Shown one piece after another: positions 26,979 through 36,537 of a stretch of DNA of 64,000 nt. This stretch comes from Phocaeicola barnesiae DSM 18169 = JCM 13652 (GTDB lineage: Bacteria > Bacteroidota > Bacteroidia > Bacteroidales > Bacteroidaceae): the NCBI RefSeq assembly GCF_000374585.1, contig NZ_KB894645.1, forward strand, positions 186,001 to 250,000, read 5' to 3'. The notes under the pieces are model-generated. The model ran no database searches, had not been told where the DNA came from, and saw nothing but the letters and a program-made list of their open reading frames with translations. Both the position numbers and the translations under genes were made by a program. Position 1 is the stretch's first letter; the number at the start of each line of letters is the position of its first letter.

Positions 26979-28244
26979 ATGGAATTAAAAAGAGTAGTAG
27001 TAACAGGTCTTGGTGCGCTCACTCCGGTAGGTAATACAGTTCCTGAATTTTGGGAAAACCTCGTGAATGGAGTAAGCGGAGCAGGACCTATTACTCATTT
27101 TGACGCATCCAAGTTCAAGACTCAGTTCGCCTGCGAAGTAAAGAACTTCAATGCAACCGATTTCATCGACCGCAAAGAAGCACGCAAGATGGACCTCTAT
27201 ACACAATATGCCATCACCGCAGCGAAAGAAGCCGTAACCGATGCTGGAATTGATGTAGAAAAAGAAGACTTAAACAGAATCGGTGTCATTTTCGGAGTGG
27301 GTATCGGTGGCATCCATACCTTCGAAGAAGAAGTGATAAACTATGCACAGACCAAAGACACCATCGGTCCTCGTTTCAATCCGTTCTTCATCCCGAAGAT
27401 GATTGCAGATATCGCATCCGGACAGATTTCCATGATTTACGGATTCCATGGTCCTAACTTCACTACCACTTCAGCATGTGCCTCCTCTTCAAACGCCATT
27501 GCCGATGCATTTAATTACATCCGTTTGGGAAAAGCCAACATGATTGTTACCGGTGGTGCAGAAGCTGCTATCTTCCCTGCAGGGGTAGGTGGTTTCAACG
27601 CCATGAACGCCTTGTCTACACGGAATGACGACCCGACACATGCTTCACGTCCGTTCAGCGCAAGCCGTGACGGTTTTGTAATGGGTGAAGGTGCTGGCTG
27701 TCTGATTCTGGAAGAACTGGAACACGCTAAAGCACGCGGTGCTAAAATTTACGCTGAATTGGCTGGAACCGGTGCATCTGCCGATGCTTATCATATCACA
27801 GCCTCTCATCCGGAAGGTCTGGGTGCGAAACTGGTGATGTCAAGTGCACTGGAAGATGCTGGCCTGAAACCAGAAGATATTGACTACATCAACGTACATG
27901 GAACTTCTACTCCTGTAGGTGATATCTCAGAAGTAAAAGCTATTCAGGCTCTTTTCGGAGAACACGCCTATAAACTGAACATCAGCTCTACCAAGTCTAT
28001 GACTGGTCACTTGCTGGGAGCAGCAGGAGCAGTAGAAGCTATTGCCAGCGTATTGTCTGTAAAGAACGACGTTGTACCTCCTACCATCAATCATGAAGAA
28101 GGCGACAATGATGAAAACATTGATTATAACCTGAACTTCACATTCAATAAAGCACAGCACCGTACGGTTCGTGCAGCATTGAGCAATACATTTGGTTTTG
28201 GTGGTCACAATGCATGTGTAATCGTTAAAAAATACACCGAATAA
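26979..28244 (+). CDS. fabF: Beta-ketoacyl-ACP synthase II
   Basis: A 421-residue condensing enzyme of fatty acid elongation. The catalytic cysteine C167 is in TSACASSSNA, and the two histidines are in VHGTSTPVGD and STKSMTGHLLGAAG. FGFGGHNA lies near the C-terminus. Length and motifs are complete, so it should be active. It uses malonyl-ACP loaded on the upstream acyl carrier protein. Only three bases separate its stop from the GTG start of rnc. Confidence 0.98.
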   Translation: MELKRVVVTGLGALTPVGNTVPEFWENLVNGVSGAGPITHFDASKFKTQFACEVKNFNATDFIDRKEARKMDLYTQYAITAAKEAVTDAGIDVEKEDLNRIGVIFGVGIGGIHTFEEEVINYAQTKDTIGPRFNPFFIPKMIADIASGQISMIYGFHGPNFTTTSACASSSNAIADAFNYIRLGKANMIVTGGAEAAIFPAGVGGFNAMNALSTRNDDPTHASRPFSASRDGFVMGEGAGCLILEELEHAKARGAKIYAELAGTGASADAYHITASHPEGLGAKLVMSSALEDAGLKPEDIDYINVHGTSTPVGDISEVKAIQALFGEHAYKLNISSTKSMTGHLLGAAGAVEAIASVLSVKNDVVPPTINHEEGDNDENIDYNLNFTFNKAQHRTVRAALSNTFGFGGHNACVIVKKYTE

Positions 28245-28247
28245 ACT

Positions 28248-29228
28248 GTGTTTGACAATATTACAGATAAGATAAGACTTCTCTTCCGGAAGGATAAGGA
28301 GCCTTATCTTTGTTTTTATAGGATGTTGGGATTTTATCCACGAAACATTGACATCTACCAACAAGCCTTGCTGCATAAATCATCTTCTGTCAAGGAAAAA
28401 GGACATCTGCTGAACAATGAACGGCTGGAATTTCTGGGCGATGCCATTCTGGATGCCATTGTAGCCGACATTGTCTACAAGAAATTCGAAGGAAAACGCG
28501 AAGGCTTCCTCACCAATACCCGCTCTAAGATTGTACAGCGTGAAACACTGAACCGCGTGGCTGTAGAAATCGGACTTGATAAACTGATAAAATACACCAC
28601 CCGCCAGTCTTCACACAACAGTTACATGTGTGGAAATGCGTTCGAAGCACTTATCGGTGCCATTTATCTGGACCGCGGCTATCGGGCATGCAAGAAATTC
28701 ATGGAAGAGCGGATTATCGGGAAATACCTGAACCTGGAAAAGATTTCACGCAAAGAAGTCAACTTCAAGTCGAAACTGATCGAATGGAGCCAGAAGAACA
28801 AATTTGAAGTGGAATTCCAGATAGCCGGACAAACTGTCGATGAGAGCCAGAATCCGATTTTTGAGACTGTCGTCATGGTAGAAAATGTTGCCGGAGGACG
28901 AGGGAAAGGTTACTCGAAGAAGGAGTCCCAACAAGAAGCTGCCCATCAGACAATGGGCATGATTAAGAATGATCCTAAATTCATCGACGCTATCTTTGCA
29001 GCGAAGGCAAGCCGTGAACAGGCCGAAAACCCAGCCGCAACCGGAACGTCCGATGCAATTCAACCTGTAGAGCCTCAAGGGGTCACCCTTACGGCTGTAG
29101 CTGTAGAAGAAGAAATACCTACAGAAAAATACGATGATATAGAACGAATCATCAACGAAGCCGAAGAGGCTGCCTTTATGACAACCGAACAGACGGATAA
29201 AATATCCGAAGAAACCACAAAGGTTTAA
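28248..29228 (+). CDS. rnc: Ribonuclease III with acidic C-terminal extension
   Basis: A 326-residue endonuclease for double-stranded RNA (rRNA and mRNA processing). The signature NERLEFLGDA (57-66) supplies the catalytic acids. The double-stranded RNA-binding domain includes FETVVMVEN and GKGYSKKESQQEAA. The start is a GTG. The first 25 residues lie before the first internal ATG but read as coherent protein and fit operon spacing. A tail of about 75 residues after the binding domain is rich in E, A and T and probably disordered; E. coli RNase III (226 residues) lacks it. Confidence 0.95.
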   Translation: MFDNITDKIRLLFRKDKEPYLCFYRMLGFYPRNIDIYQQALLHKSSSVKEKGHLLNNERLEFLGDAILDAIVADIVYKKFEGKREGFLTNTRSKIVQRETLNRVAVEIGLDKLIKYTTRQSSHNSYMCGNAFEALIGAIYLDRGYRACKKFMEERIIGKYLNLEKISRKEVNFKSKLIEWSQKNKFEVEFQIAGQTVDESQNPIFETVVMVENVAGGRGKGYSKKESQQEAAHQTMGMIKNDPKFIDAIFAAKASREQAENPAATGTSDAIQPVEPQGVTLTAVAVEEEIPTEKYDDIERIINEAEEAAFMTTEQTDKISEETTKV

Positions 29229-29285
29229 CATAAGGTTGTATCAGAACGTAACGACATCCATTCTGATACAACCTTATGTCATTTT
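29228..29285 (+). terminator. Long hairpin after rnc
   Basis: A perfect 19-bp stem (29228-29246 with 29261-29279) with a 14-base loop begins at the last base of the rnc stop. The following T run is short (CATTTTA). It may also be an RNase III target or block 3' decay. Confidence 0.75.
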
Positions 29286-29317
29286 ATAGAAGTCTACAAT
29301 CTAAAATAACAACTACT

Positions 29318-31606
29318 ATGAGATTCTCTAAATTTTCAGTTTTAACGCTCATGGCAGTTTCCATGAGCATTTCGACGAGAGCCCAATCCTCTCAACAAGA
29401 ACAACAGACAATGGATCAGTTCATCCAAGGTCTTATGGACAAGATGACCCTGGAAGAGAAAATCGGCCAGTTGAACCTACCTGCAACCGGAGAAATTATC
29501 ACCGGAGAAGCCCAAAGCAGTAACATTGCCGCCTCCATCCAAACCGGAAAAGTAGGCGGACTCCTCAACCTGAAAGGAGTAGACCGTATCAAAGAATTAC
29601 AGAAACTGGCTGTGGAAAAGAGCAGATTGGGAATCCCTCTTTTATTCGGTATGGATGTCATACATGGGTATGAAACGGTTTTCCCGATTCCATTGGCCAT
29701 GTCCTGTTCATGGGATCTGAAAGGTATCGAGCAGTCGGCACACATTGCCGCCACAGAAGCAAGCGCCGATGGAATCTGCTGGACTTTCAGTCCGATGGTA
29801 GACATTTGCCGGGATGCACGATGGGGAAGAATTGCCGAAGGTAGCGGAGAAGATCCGTATCTAGGGTCCCGCATTGCCGAAGCCATGGTCAGAGGATACC
29901 AAGGTGATATGAAAGGCAACGACCAGATTCTGGCCTGTGTAAAGCACTTTGCACTTTATGGTGCGCCTGATGCGGGCCGCGATTACAATACCGTAGACAT
30001 GAGCCGTCTGCGCATGTATAACGAATACTTCGCTCCTTACAAAGCCGCTGTAGAAGCCGGTGCTGCCAGCGTAATGGCTTCCTTCAATACGGTAGATGGT
30101 ATACCGGCTACCGGTAACCGATGGCTGATGACAGAAGTGTTACGCAACCAGTGGAACTTCAAAGGTTTCGTAGTAACCGATTATACAGGAATGGCCGAAA
30201 TGATTGCCCACGGCATGGGAGACCTCCAGCAGGTATCAGCTCTGGCCTTGAAAGCTGGAATTGACATGGATATGGTATCCGATGGATTCTTAGTCACATT
30301 AGCTCAATCAGTGAAAGAGGGGAAGGTTACGGAAGCTGATATCGACCAGGCCTGCAGACGTATACTGGAAGCCAAATACAAAGCCGGACTCTTCGAAAAC
30401 CCCTACAAATATTGTGATTCCAAACGGAGAGCCACCGATATCTTTACGGCTGCACACAGAGAAGCGGCACGGAAACTCGCCCGTGAATCATTTGTCCTGC
30501 TGAAAAACGAGAAACAGACATTGCCTCTGAAAAAGAGCGGTAAGATAGCCCTGATTGGCCCGCTGGTCAATACAAGAGCCAATATGCCGGGTACATGGAG
30601 CGTTGCAGCAGTAACCAGTAAATACTCCACACTGCTGGAAGGCTTGCAGAAAGCGGTAGCCGGCAAAGCACAAATTCTCTATGCGAAAGGAAGTAACCTG
30701 ATGTATGACGCGCAACTCCAGAAAAACGCCTGTTCTTTTGCCGATGAAACCAGAGACAGCCGGAGTGACGAAGAAATGCTGAAGGAAGCACTGGAAGTAG
30801 CCAACCAGGCAGATATCATCGTAGCTGCTTTGGGAGAATCCTCCGAGATGAGCGGCGAATGCAGCAGCCGTACCCAATTGGAGATGCCCGATGCCCAAAG
30901 AGATTTGCTCAAAGCCTTGCTGAAAACCAATAAACCCATTGTCCTGTTGAATTTTGCAGGCAGACCGACTGTATTGACATGGGAACAGGAACACATTCCG
31001 GCCATTCTGAATGTATGGTTCGGCGGCAGCGAAACAGCCGATGCCATTGCTGATGTTATTTTCGGTGATTATTCCCCAAGCGGAAAACTGACGACCAGCT
31101 TTCCACGTACAGTAGGACAGGTTCCTATCCATTACAACTCATTCAATACCGGACGCCCATTGGCAGAAGGAAGCTGGTTCAGTAAATTCAAGACCAGCTA
31201 CATCGACTGTCCGAATGAGCCCTTGTATCCATTCGGTTACGGCCTGTCATATACCAGCTTCAGTTACAGTCCCGTTACATTAAGTTCTACGACACTGGAC
31301 AAGCAAGGCAGTATCACGGCTTCTGTCACTGTAAAAAATACCGGAAAGTATGATGCCGATGAAATCGTTCAGCTTTATATCCGCGACCTGGTAGGAAGTA
31401 TTGTACGTCCGGTAAAGGAACTGAAAGGCTTCCAACGTATCCATCTGAAGCAGGGAGAAAGTCAGACCGTTTCATTCGAAATCACTCCGGAACAATTGAA
31501 ATTCTACAATTCCAATCTGGAATATGTATATGAACCGGGAGAATTCCAGGTAATGATTGGTCCGAACAGCCACGATGTAAAACCTGTAAACTTTACACTG
31601 AAATAA
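29318..31606 (+). CDS. bglX: Glycoside hydrolase family 3 beta-glucosidase-type enzyme
   Basis: A 762-residue periplasmic enzyme. The signal peptide (RFSKFSVLTLMAVSMSISTRAQ) starts at the ATG at 29318; an in-frame ATG at 29276 lies inside the rnc hairpin and is rejected. The GH3 N-terminal domain shows LLFGMDVIHGYETVFPIPLA and KHFALYGA, with nucleophile D288 in VVTDYTG. The GH3 C-terminal domain and a fibronectin-like domain (VKNTGKYDADEIVQLY) follow. Family members cleave beta-glucosides or xylosides. No promoter box is visible between the rnc hairpin and the start. Confidence 0.92.
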   Translation: MRFSKFSVLTLMAVSMSISTRAQSSQQEQQTMDQFIQGLMDKMTLEEKIGQLNLPATGEIITGEAQSSNIAASIQTGKVGGLLNLKGVDRIKELQKLAVEKSRLGIPLLFGMDVIHGYETVFPIPLAMSCSWDLKGIEQSAHIAATEASADGICWTFSPMVDICRDARWGRIAEGSGEDPYLGSRIAEAMVRGYQGDMKGNDQILACVKHFALYGAPDAGRDYNTVDMSRLRMYNEYFAPYKAAVEAGAASVMASFNTVDGIPATGNRWLMTEVLRNQWNFKGFVVTDYTGMAEMIAHGMGDLQQVSALALKAGIDMDMVSDGFLVTLAQSVKEGKVTEADIDQACRRILEAKYKAGLFENPYKYCDSKRRATDIFTAAHREAARKLARESFVLLKNEKQTLPLKKSGKIALIGPLVNTRANMPGTWSVAAVTSKYSTLLEGLQKAVAGKAQILYAKGSNLMYDAQLQKNACSFADETRDSRSDEEMLKEALEVANQADIIVAALGESSEMSGECSSRTQLEMPDAQRDLLKALLKTNKPIVLLNFAGRPTVLTWEQEHIPAILNVWFGGSETADAIADVIFGDYSPSGKLTTSFPRTVGQVPIHYNSFNTGRPLAEGSWFSKFKTSYIDCPNEPLYPFGYGLSYTSFSYSPVTLSSTTLDKQGSITASVTVKNTGKYDADEIVQLYIRDLVGSIVRPVKELKGFQRIHLKQGESQTVSFEITPEQLKFYNSNLEYVYEPGEFQVMIGPNSHDVKPVNFTLK

Positions 31607-31628
31607 CGACAATAATTTATCCTAATAC

Positions 31629-31664
31629 AAAGGGTGTATAAGTGCGTGGACTTATACACCCTTT
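31629..31664 (+). terminator. Hairpin terminator between convergent GH3 genes
   Basis: A perfect 15-bp stem (31629-31643 with 31650-31664) with a six-base loop. T runs on both sides are weak, so it may act on both strands with modest strength. Confidence 0.7.
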
Positions 31665-31691
31665 CTGCTCTATTTGAATCCTAACAGATTC

Positions 31692-34016
31692 TTACTTGTA
31701 CTTCTGTACCCGTTCATCCTGAATGACACCTTTCCAGTTCATGCCGTAAGCAAAATCATACGTATGACCTTCACTATCAACATAAGGAATCATATCTCGG
31801 GGTACATCTTCCTTTTGTTCCTCTACCGTCTTCATATCTTTCGGGAATTGACACGGAAGCAATCCCGAAGGTTCAGCTTTACCGCTGACAATATCCAGCA
31901 CAGGCTGATTGCTGGTTCCGAAACTTACCAGGATAGCATCGGTCGACTTTTCAAATTCCACAATAACCGGACGTGTCGCCGCCAACACGACGATAACAGG
32001 CTTGGCTCCCATTTTCTGCTTTGTAGCCTCTACCAACAGTAAATCACTCTTATTGGCAGTCTTGACAGACTTACCTCGATAACTGCGGTTCGTAAAATCC
32101 TCTTTCGCGTCTCCTCCGGCTACACTCTCAGCACGGGCAGCAGATGCTACATAATCATTATACTGTAAGCTGATAGGAACATAGCCGTTTCCACCCTTCT
32201 TCACATCTGCAGCATCGTATCCTGTGCCACTCATCGGTCCCTGTATAAAGACTAGCGCAAAATCAGCCTCCGACGGACTATCTACCACCTGATAATAATG
32301 ACTTACCAACTCCAGGCTGACCGGATAGTCCCAATAATCCTTTGTCTTATTTCCAAAGAAATCTGCCACAGGCGGAAAGTAACGTTTCGGCACATATACC
32401 TTCAATTGCTGATTTTTCAATGGAAGTACATGATGCTTATTCTTCAGCATAACCAATGATTTGACTTGTGCATCATACCCTTCCTTCATGAAATCCTGGT
32501 TACCTACCAGTTTCTTTGTTTCGGCCGGATCCAGATACGGATTTTCGAACAATCCGGTACGGAACATCGGAAGCAGTAACCTGCGTGCAGACGCTCTGAT
32601 TCGCTTGTCCCATGCCTGCTGGCCGAACTCCTTGACTCCCAAAGCAAACGCTGCCAATACAAGTTTCATATCATTATTCCCACCGAACTGGTCTACACCG
32701 GCTTTCAAAGCCTCATAATGACGTTGTACCACCGACAACTCCTCTACTCCCCAGCATTTTCCATCGAAAGAATCAATAGCCTTATTATCTGCTGTTACCA
32801 TCCAGTCCGTACAGACAATGCCGTCGAAATGATACTTTTCACGCAATAAATCTGTCAATATATACTTGCTGAAATTATTTCCGACATTTTTCCCGGAAGG
32901 ATCAATTCCATAAGAAATTGTATAATAAGGCATGATAGCTCCTGTCGTCTTTGTCGGCCCATCCAGTTTGAAGGCTCCCTCTACAAAAGGTTGCAGATGA
33001 TCTGCCAAATTATTTCCTGGATAAACAGCATACTTTCCATAGTTATAATGCGCATCTCTTCCTCCTTCTTCCGGTCCTCCACTCGGCCAATGCTTGGTCA
33101 TTGCTACGACACTCTCATACCCCCATCCATCTGCTATCTCTGCTTCCCCGTCTGAAGTCTGGAAGCCATCGATATAAGCTCTTCCCAAATCAGTCGTCAA
33201 ATCAGGATCTCCACCAAATGTACCGGTAAAACGCGTCCAACGGGGCTCAGACGCCAGATCTACCTGTGGAGAAAGAGCCGTAGTAATACCTAAGGCACGA
33301 TATTCTTTGGAAGCAATCTGTCCGAAGCGTTTCACCAGTTCCGGGCTGAAAGTAGCAGCCAGTCCCAACGAAGTAGGCCATTGGGAAATCTCTCCTCCTG
33401 CCCCGTAATTATATTCCGCATTGGCTGTAGTTTCATGCCGCGGGTCAGAACTGTTATTAGCAGGAATACCATGCCCCATACCTTCCACGTAAGCCTGCAC
33501 ATTGTTGTTCCACTGTGCAGCAACCTCCGGGCTCTGCACCTTAGTAATCAGCACAGCACGCAGATTATCATCCTTCAGAAAAGCTTTCTGCTCATCACTC
33601 AGGTCGGAAGGCTTCGCTCCGCTTTCCTCCAACGTTTTCCCGTTGTAGGTAGAAGCTCCATATCCACTTGATTGAGCAGGTATCTGTTGATGAGCACTAT
33701 ACAACATCAGGCCGGCAATCTCTTCCTCTGAAAGTTGGGAAGCCAGATCGATAGCCCTCTCTTCAAACCCCAAACGCCAGTCCTCATACTTGTCCAGTTT
33801 TCCGTTCCGGTTCAAGTCTTTAAAGACATACCCGTCGTCTTCAATCAGTTTCACTCCCGAAGAAGGAGCATATCCCAATGTTGCTCCCCCTTTCTGCGTA
33901 ACTCTTACATACCCTTCTTTCGACTCTTCACTCCATTTCTGCGGTGTCGTGCAGGCACTATAGGTCATAGCCAATCCTATGGCCCATATAGCAATACTGT
34001 GATTCTTCGGTTTCAT
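31692..34016 (-). CDS. GH3 family glycosidase, lipoprotein
   Basis: A 774-residue lipoprotein with lipobox cysteine C22 in TYSAC. An EF-hand-like calcium loop (DLNRNGKLDKYED, 67-79) precedes the GH3 domain, as in many Bacteroidete GH3 enzymes. The N-terminal domain has HGIPANNSSDPRHE, TKHWPSGGPEEGGRDAH and nucleophile D404 in CTDWM. The C-terminal domain ends with FAYGMNW. It is probably a beta-glucosidase or xylosidase at the outer or inner membrane. The CE1 esterase gene ends six bases upstream of it; together they suggest debranching of a plant glycan. No SusC/SusD pair is present in the window. Confidence 0.88.
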   Translation of the reverse strand: MKPKNHSIAIWAIGLAMTYSACTTPQKWSEESKEGYVRVTQKGGATLGYAPSSGVKLIEDDGYVFKDLNRNGKLDKYEDWRLGFEERAIDLASQLSEEEIAGLMLYSAHQQIPAQSSGYGASTYNGKTLEESGAKPSDLSDEQKAFLKDDNLRAVLITKVQSPEVAAQWNNNVQAYVEGMGHGIPANNSSDPRHETTANAEYNYGAGGEISQWPTSLGLAATFSPELVKRFGQIASKEYRALGITTALSPQVDLASEPRWTRFTGTFGGDPDLTTDLGRAYIDGFQTSDGEAEIADGWGYESVVAMTKHWPSGGPEEGGRDAHYNYGKYAVYPGNNLADHLQPFVEGAFKLDGPTKTTGAIMPYYTISYGIDPSGKNVGNNFSKYILTDLLREKYHFDGIVCTDWMVTADNKAIDSFDGKCWGVEELSVVQRHYEALKAGVDQFGGNNDMKLVLAAFALGVKEFGQQAWDKRIRASARRLLLPMFRTGLFENPYLDPAETKKLVGNQDFMKEGYDAQVKSLVMLKNKHHVLPLKNQQLKVYVPKRYFPPVADFFGNKTKDYWDYPVSLELVSHYYQVVDSPSEADFALVFIQGPMSGTGYDAADVKKGGNGYVPISLQYNDYVASAARAESVAGGDAKEDFTNRSYRGKSVKTANKSDLLLVEATKQKMGAKPVIVVLAATRPVIVEFEKSTDAILVSFGTSNQPVLDIVSGKAEPSGLLPCQFPKDMKTVEEQKEDVPRDMIPYVDSEGHTYDFAYGMNWKGVIQDERVQKYK

Positions 34017-34022
34017 AGCTTA

Positions 34023-35222
34023 TCATTTAACAAACAATTCGGTCAGGAAACGGCTCAGATAGATGCGCCAATTCTTCCAGATATGTCCACCTTCACTTTC
34101 ATAATACGTATAAGGATATTGGTTGGCATCCAGCATAGCGCGCAATGCTTTATTCTTTTCATACAAGAAATCTTCTTTCCCGATACCTATCCAATACAAT
34201 TTCGGATGACCGGCGAACAATGTCTGCAACTTGCCCTCCAGGTCCTGATACATTTCACTTTCTTTTTCTACGGTATTCGCCGCAGAAAACAAACCTATGT
34301 AATCGAACATATCCGGATAATTGGCAGAAATATACAACGTATGGAAGCCACCCATAGAAAGTCCGGCCAAGGCACGACCATGTTTTTCTTTTATGACCCT
34401 ATAATGCTGTTCTACATAATTGACAATGTCTGGGAAGGAACGTTCAAATTCCCCATTCTTTCTGCGGGACTCAGTCAGTGAAGGCTTGACCATTGGTCCG
34501 GAAGCCTCTCCTGGAGCCGCCGATTGAGAAACATTTCCATTGGGCATTACAACCAACATCGGTCGGGCTTTCCCTTGTGCTATCAGATTATCCAGAATCT
34601 GAGTCAACCTTCCCAATTCACTCCAGGCATTTTCATCCCCACCGGAACCGTGTAACAGATAAAGTACCGGATATGTATCCTGATTTTTATTGTAACCGGC
34701 AGGTAAATAAATAGTCATCCGGCGCTGTTCACCACCGAGGGTTGGACTATCATACCATTCCTTGATCAGTGTTCCGTGTGGGACATTCTGTACCTTGTAA
34801 ATGTCTCCACAACCGTTACCTATAATAAAATAATTGGAGATAGTCGCGACATCCCTAAGCTGGAATACATTGTTTGGATCCGCTACCTGCAAACCATCCA
34901 CACGGAACGTATAACAATACAATTCCGAAGCCAACGAATCAGTAGTATAAGTCCAAAGGCCATTCTCATCCTTGTGCAAGGCAGCCCTGCCCGGCCCCGC
35001 CGTTTTTCCAAAAGGAGTTTCATACAACTGTGTCGCCAAAAAATCACCCTGCACCTCAACTGTCCGGGCCTCTGGAGCATAGATTCTGAAAGTAACGCGT
35101 CCATCTTCCTGTAACTCCGGCGATACGATATCAGATCCTCCCCAAAGCGCTTGTTGTGCTACACAAGGCAGTATACCCATTACTCCCAAACAAAAAATAG
35201 AAAAAATCTTCTTGTTCATCAT
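34023..35222 (-). CDS. CE1-type carbohydrate esterase with N-terminal Ig/CBM48-like domain
   Basis: A 399-residue secreted enzyme. After a signal peptide (cleavage near CVAQQ) comes an early-set Ig-like domain (about 40-115, VTFRIYAPEARTVEVQGD). An alpha/beta hydrolase of the esterase D/feruloyl esterase group follows. The nucleophile is S289 in GLSMGG, YLLHGSGG supplies the oxyanion site, and GHIWKNW holds the catalytic histidine. Such enzymes remove feruloyl or acetyl groups from xylan. It shares an operon with the GH3 lipoprotein. ATGs at 35222 and 35219 are both possible. Confidence 0.88.
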   Translation of the reverse strand: MMNKKIFSIFCLGVMGILPCVAQQALWGGSDIVSPELQEDGRVTFRIYAPEARTVEVQGDFLATQLYETPFGKTAGPGRAALHKDENGLWTYTTDSLASELYCYTFRVDGLQVADPNNVFQLRDVATISNYFIIGNGCGDIYKVQNVPHGTLIKEWYDSPTLGGEQRRMTIYLPAGYNKNQDTYPVLYLLHGSGGDENAWSELGRLTQILDNLIAQGKARPMLVVMPNGNVSQSAAPGEASGPMVKPSLTESRRKNGEFERSFPDIVNYVEQHYRVIKEKHGRALAGLSMGGFHTLYISANYPDMFDYIGLFSAANTVEKESEMYQDLEGKLQTLFAGHPKLYWIGIGKEDFLYEKNKALRAMLDANQYPYTYYESEGGHIWKNWRIYLSRFLTELFVK

Positions 35223-35248
35223 ACGGATTTATGTTTTTCATGTGTATA

Positions 35249-35256
35249 CAAAAGTA
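35249..35256 (-). promoter_or_regulatory. -7 box for the esterase-GH3 operon
   Basis: CAAAAGTA on plus equals TACTTTTG on minus, 26 bases before the start at 35222. Confidence 0.6.
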
Positions 35257-35310
35257 AGATACATTTTGCTTACGTAGATAATTTATCATCAGTTTTTTAA
35301 ATGGACAGGC

Positions 35311-35360
35311 ACAAAAAATTACAGCGTATGGAATCAATCAGATTTCTCCATACGCTGTAA
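35311..35360 (-). terminator. Intrinsic terminator after pfkA
   Basis: A perfect 14-bp stem (35319-35332 with 35347-35360). On the minus strand it is followed by a T-rich tract (35313-35320). Confidence 0.85.
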
Positions 35361-35381
35361 CATGCAAACACTAATTTTGAC

Positions 35382-36392
35382 TTAACCGAAGCAGACTCCC
35401 ATCCGCCTGCCTTGCAGAATCAGGTCATGGTCTGGTGTCACCAACTTCAGTTTACCAGCCACTTCACCCAAAGGAACCGAATCGATACGGTCGCCTTTCA
35501 ATGCAATCATCCGTCCGAACAGGCCTTGTGCTATCAGTTCCGTTGCATGGCCTCCCATGCGGGTAGCCAGATTACGGTCGAAAGCAGTAGGGCTTCCTCC
35601 CCGCTGGATATACCCCAATACCGTTTCACGCGTTTCGAAACCTGTCTCATAAGCTATCTCTTCGGCTATATACTGGGCTGCTTTTTTCCCTTCCATCGTC
35701 TGGATACCTTCGGCCACTACTACGATGGAGTAAGGTTTCCCTTTCTTCAGACGGTTGATGATGGTATCACCTATCCGATGAATATCGTACGGAATCTCCG
35801 GAAGCAGAATAATGTCTCCTCCACCGGCCATACCGGAATGCAAAGCAATCCAACCGGCCTTGTGACCCATCACCTCAATCACCATCACCCGCTGATGCGA
35901 GCTCGCTGTAGAGTGCAAGCGGTCGATAGCCTCTGTTGCAATGGAAACAGCCGAATCGAAACCGAACGAAATATCAGTACCCCATACATCATTGTCGATG
36001 GTTTTAGGAATTGAAACCACATTCACCCCCGATTCCATCAGCTTTGCTGCAGTCTTCTGTGTTCCGTTTCCACCGATACACACAATACAGTCCAGTTCAC
36101 GGTTGCGGATAGTATTCAACATCATGGCAGGCTTATCCTCCGAGGCCGGACTCATCCGACGCTTGAACGGTTTCTCACGCGAGGTTCCTAAAATGGTTCC
36201 TCCCATATTCAACAGACCGGTCAATGAGTTTTCAGTCAACGGCGTGATATCGTCGTCCAACAAACCCCGGAATCCGTTATGGATACCGTATACTTCTATT
36301 CCATAATGATTGATAGCTGTCTTACAAACCCCACGGATTGTGGCGTTGATACCCGGACAGTCACCACCAGAAGTTAAAATTCCTATCTTCAT
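35382..36392 (-). CDS. pfkA: 6-phosphofructokinase
   Basis: A 336-residue enzyme of glycolysis phosphorylating fructose 6-phosphate. ILTSGGDCPGINATIRG at the N-terminus, PKTIDND (129-135) with the catalytic aspartates, and GYIQRGGSPTAFDR are all clear. The donor-binding segment reads GGNGT (107-111). Glycine at the second variable place favours ATP over pyrophosphate, while the lysine in PKTIDND is the state seen in PPi-type and actinobacterial enzymes. ATP use is the better guess. It is monocistronic with its own terminator. Confidence 0.95.
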   Translation of the reverse strand: MKIGILTSGGDCPGINATIRGVCKTAINHYGIEVYGIHNGFRGLLDDDITPLTENSLTGLLNMGGTILGTSREKPFKRRMSPASEDKPAMMLNTIRNRELDCIVCIGGNGTQKTAAKLMESGVNVVSIPKTIDNDVWGTDISFGFDSAVSIATEAIDRLHSTASSHQRVMVIEVMGHKAGWIALHSGMAGGGDIILLPEIPYDIHRIGDTIINRLKKGKPYSIVVVAEGIQTMEGKKAAQYIAEEIAYETGFETRETVLGYIQRGGSPTAFDRNLATRMGGHATELIAQGLFGRMIALKGDRIDSVPLGEVAGKLKLVTPDHDLILQGRRMGVCFG

Positions 36393-36418
36393 ATTTCTTC
36401 CCTATTGAGATTGTAACG

Positions 36419-36426
36419 TAAAGGTA
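36419..36426 (-). promoter_or_regulatory. Probable -7 box for pfkA
   Basis: TAAAGGTA on plus equals TACCTTTA on minus, one base off TAnnTTTG, 26 bases before the start at 36392. Confidence 0.5.
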
Positions 36427-36500
36427 TACAAAAATGTGCTGAAATACCTATATTACGAAAAAAATAATAAGGCATACCTCTAATTTAAATAGAAATACCC

Positions 36501-36508
36501 TACCTTTG
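36501..36508 (+). promoter_or_regulatory. -7 box for the GH3-type acyl-adenylating gene
   Basis: TACCTTTG, 29 bases before the ATG at 36538. It is divergent from the pfkA promoter. Confidence 0.7.
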
Positions 36509-36537
36509 CACGGATAAGGATTGAAACGTTACAACCG

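Noticed and set aside
35988-36074. Calling the phosphofructokinase pyrophosphate-dependent
   Set aside because: The GGNG segment has glycine at the position where PPi enzymes carry aspartate, so ATP remains the better assignment.
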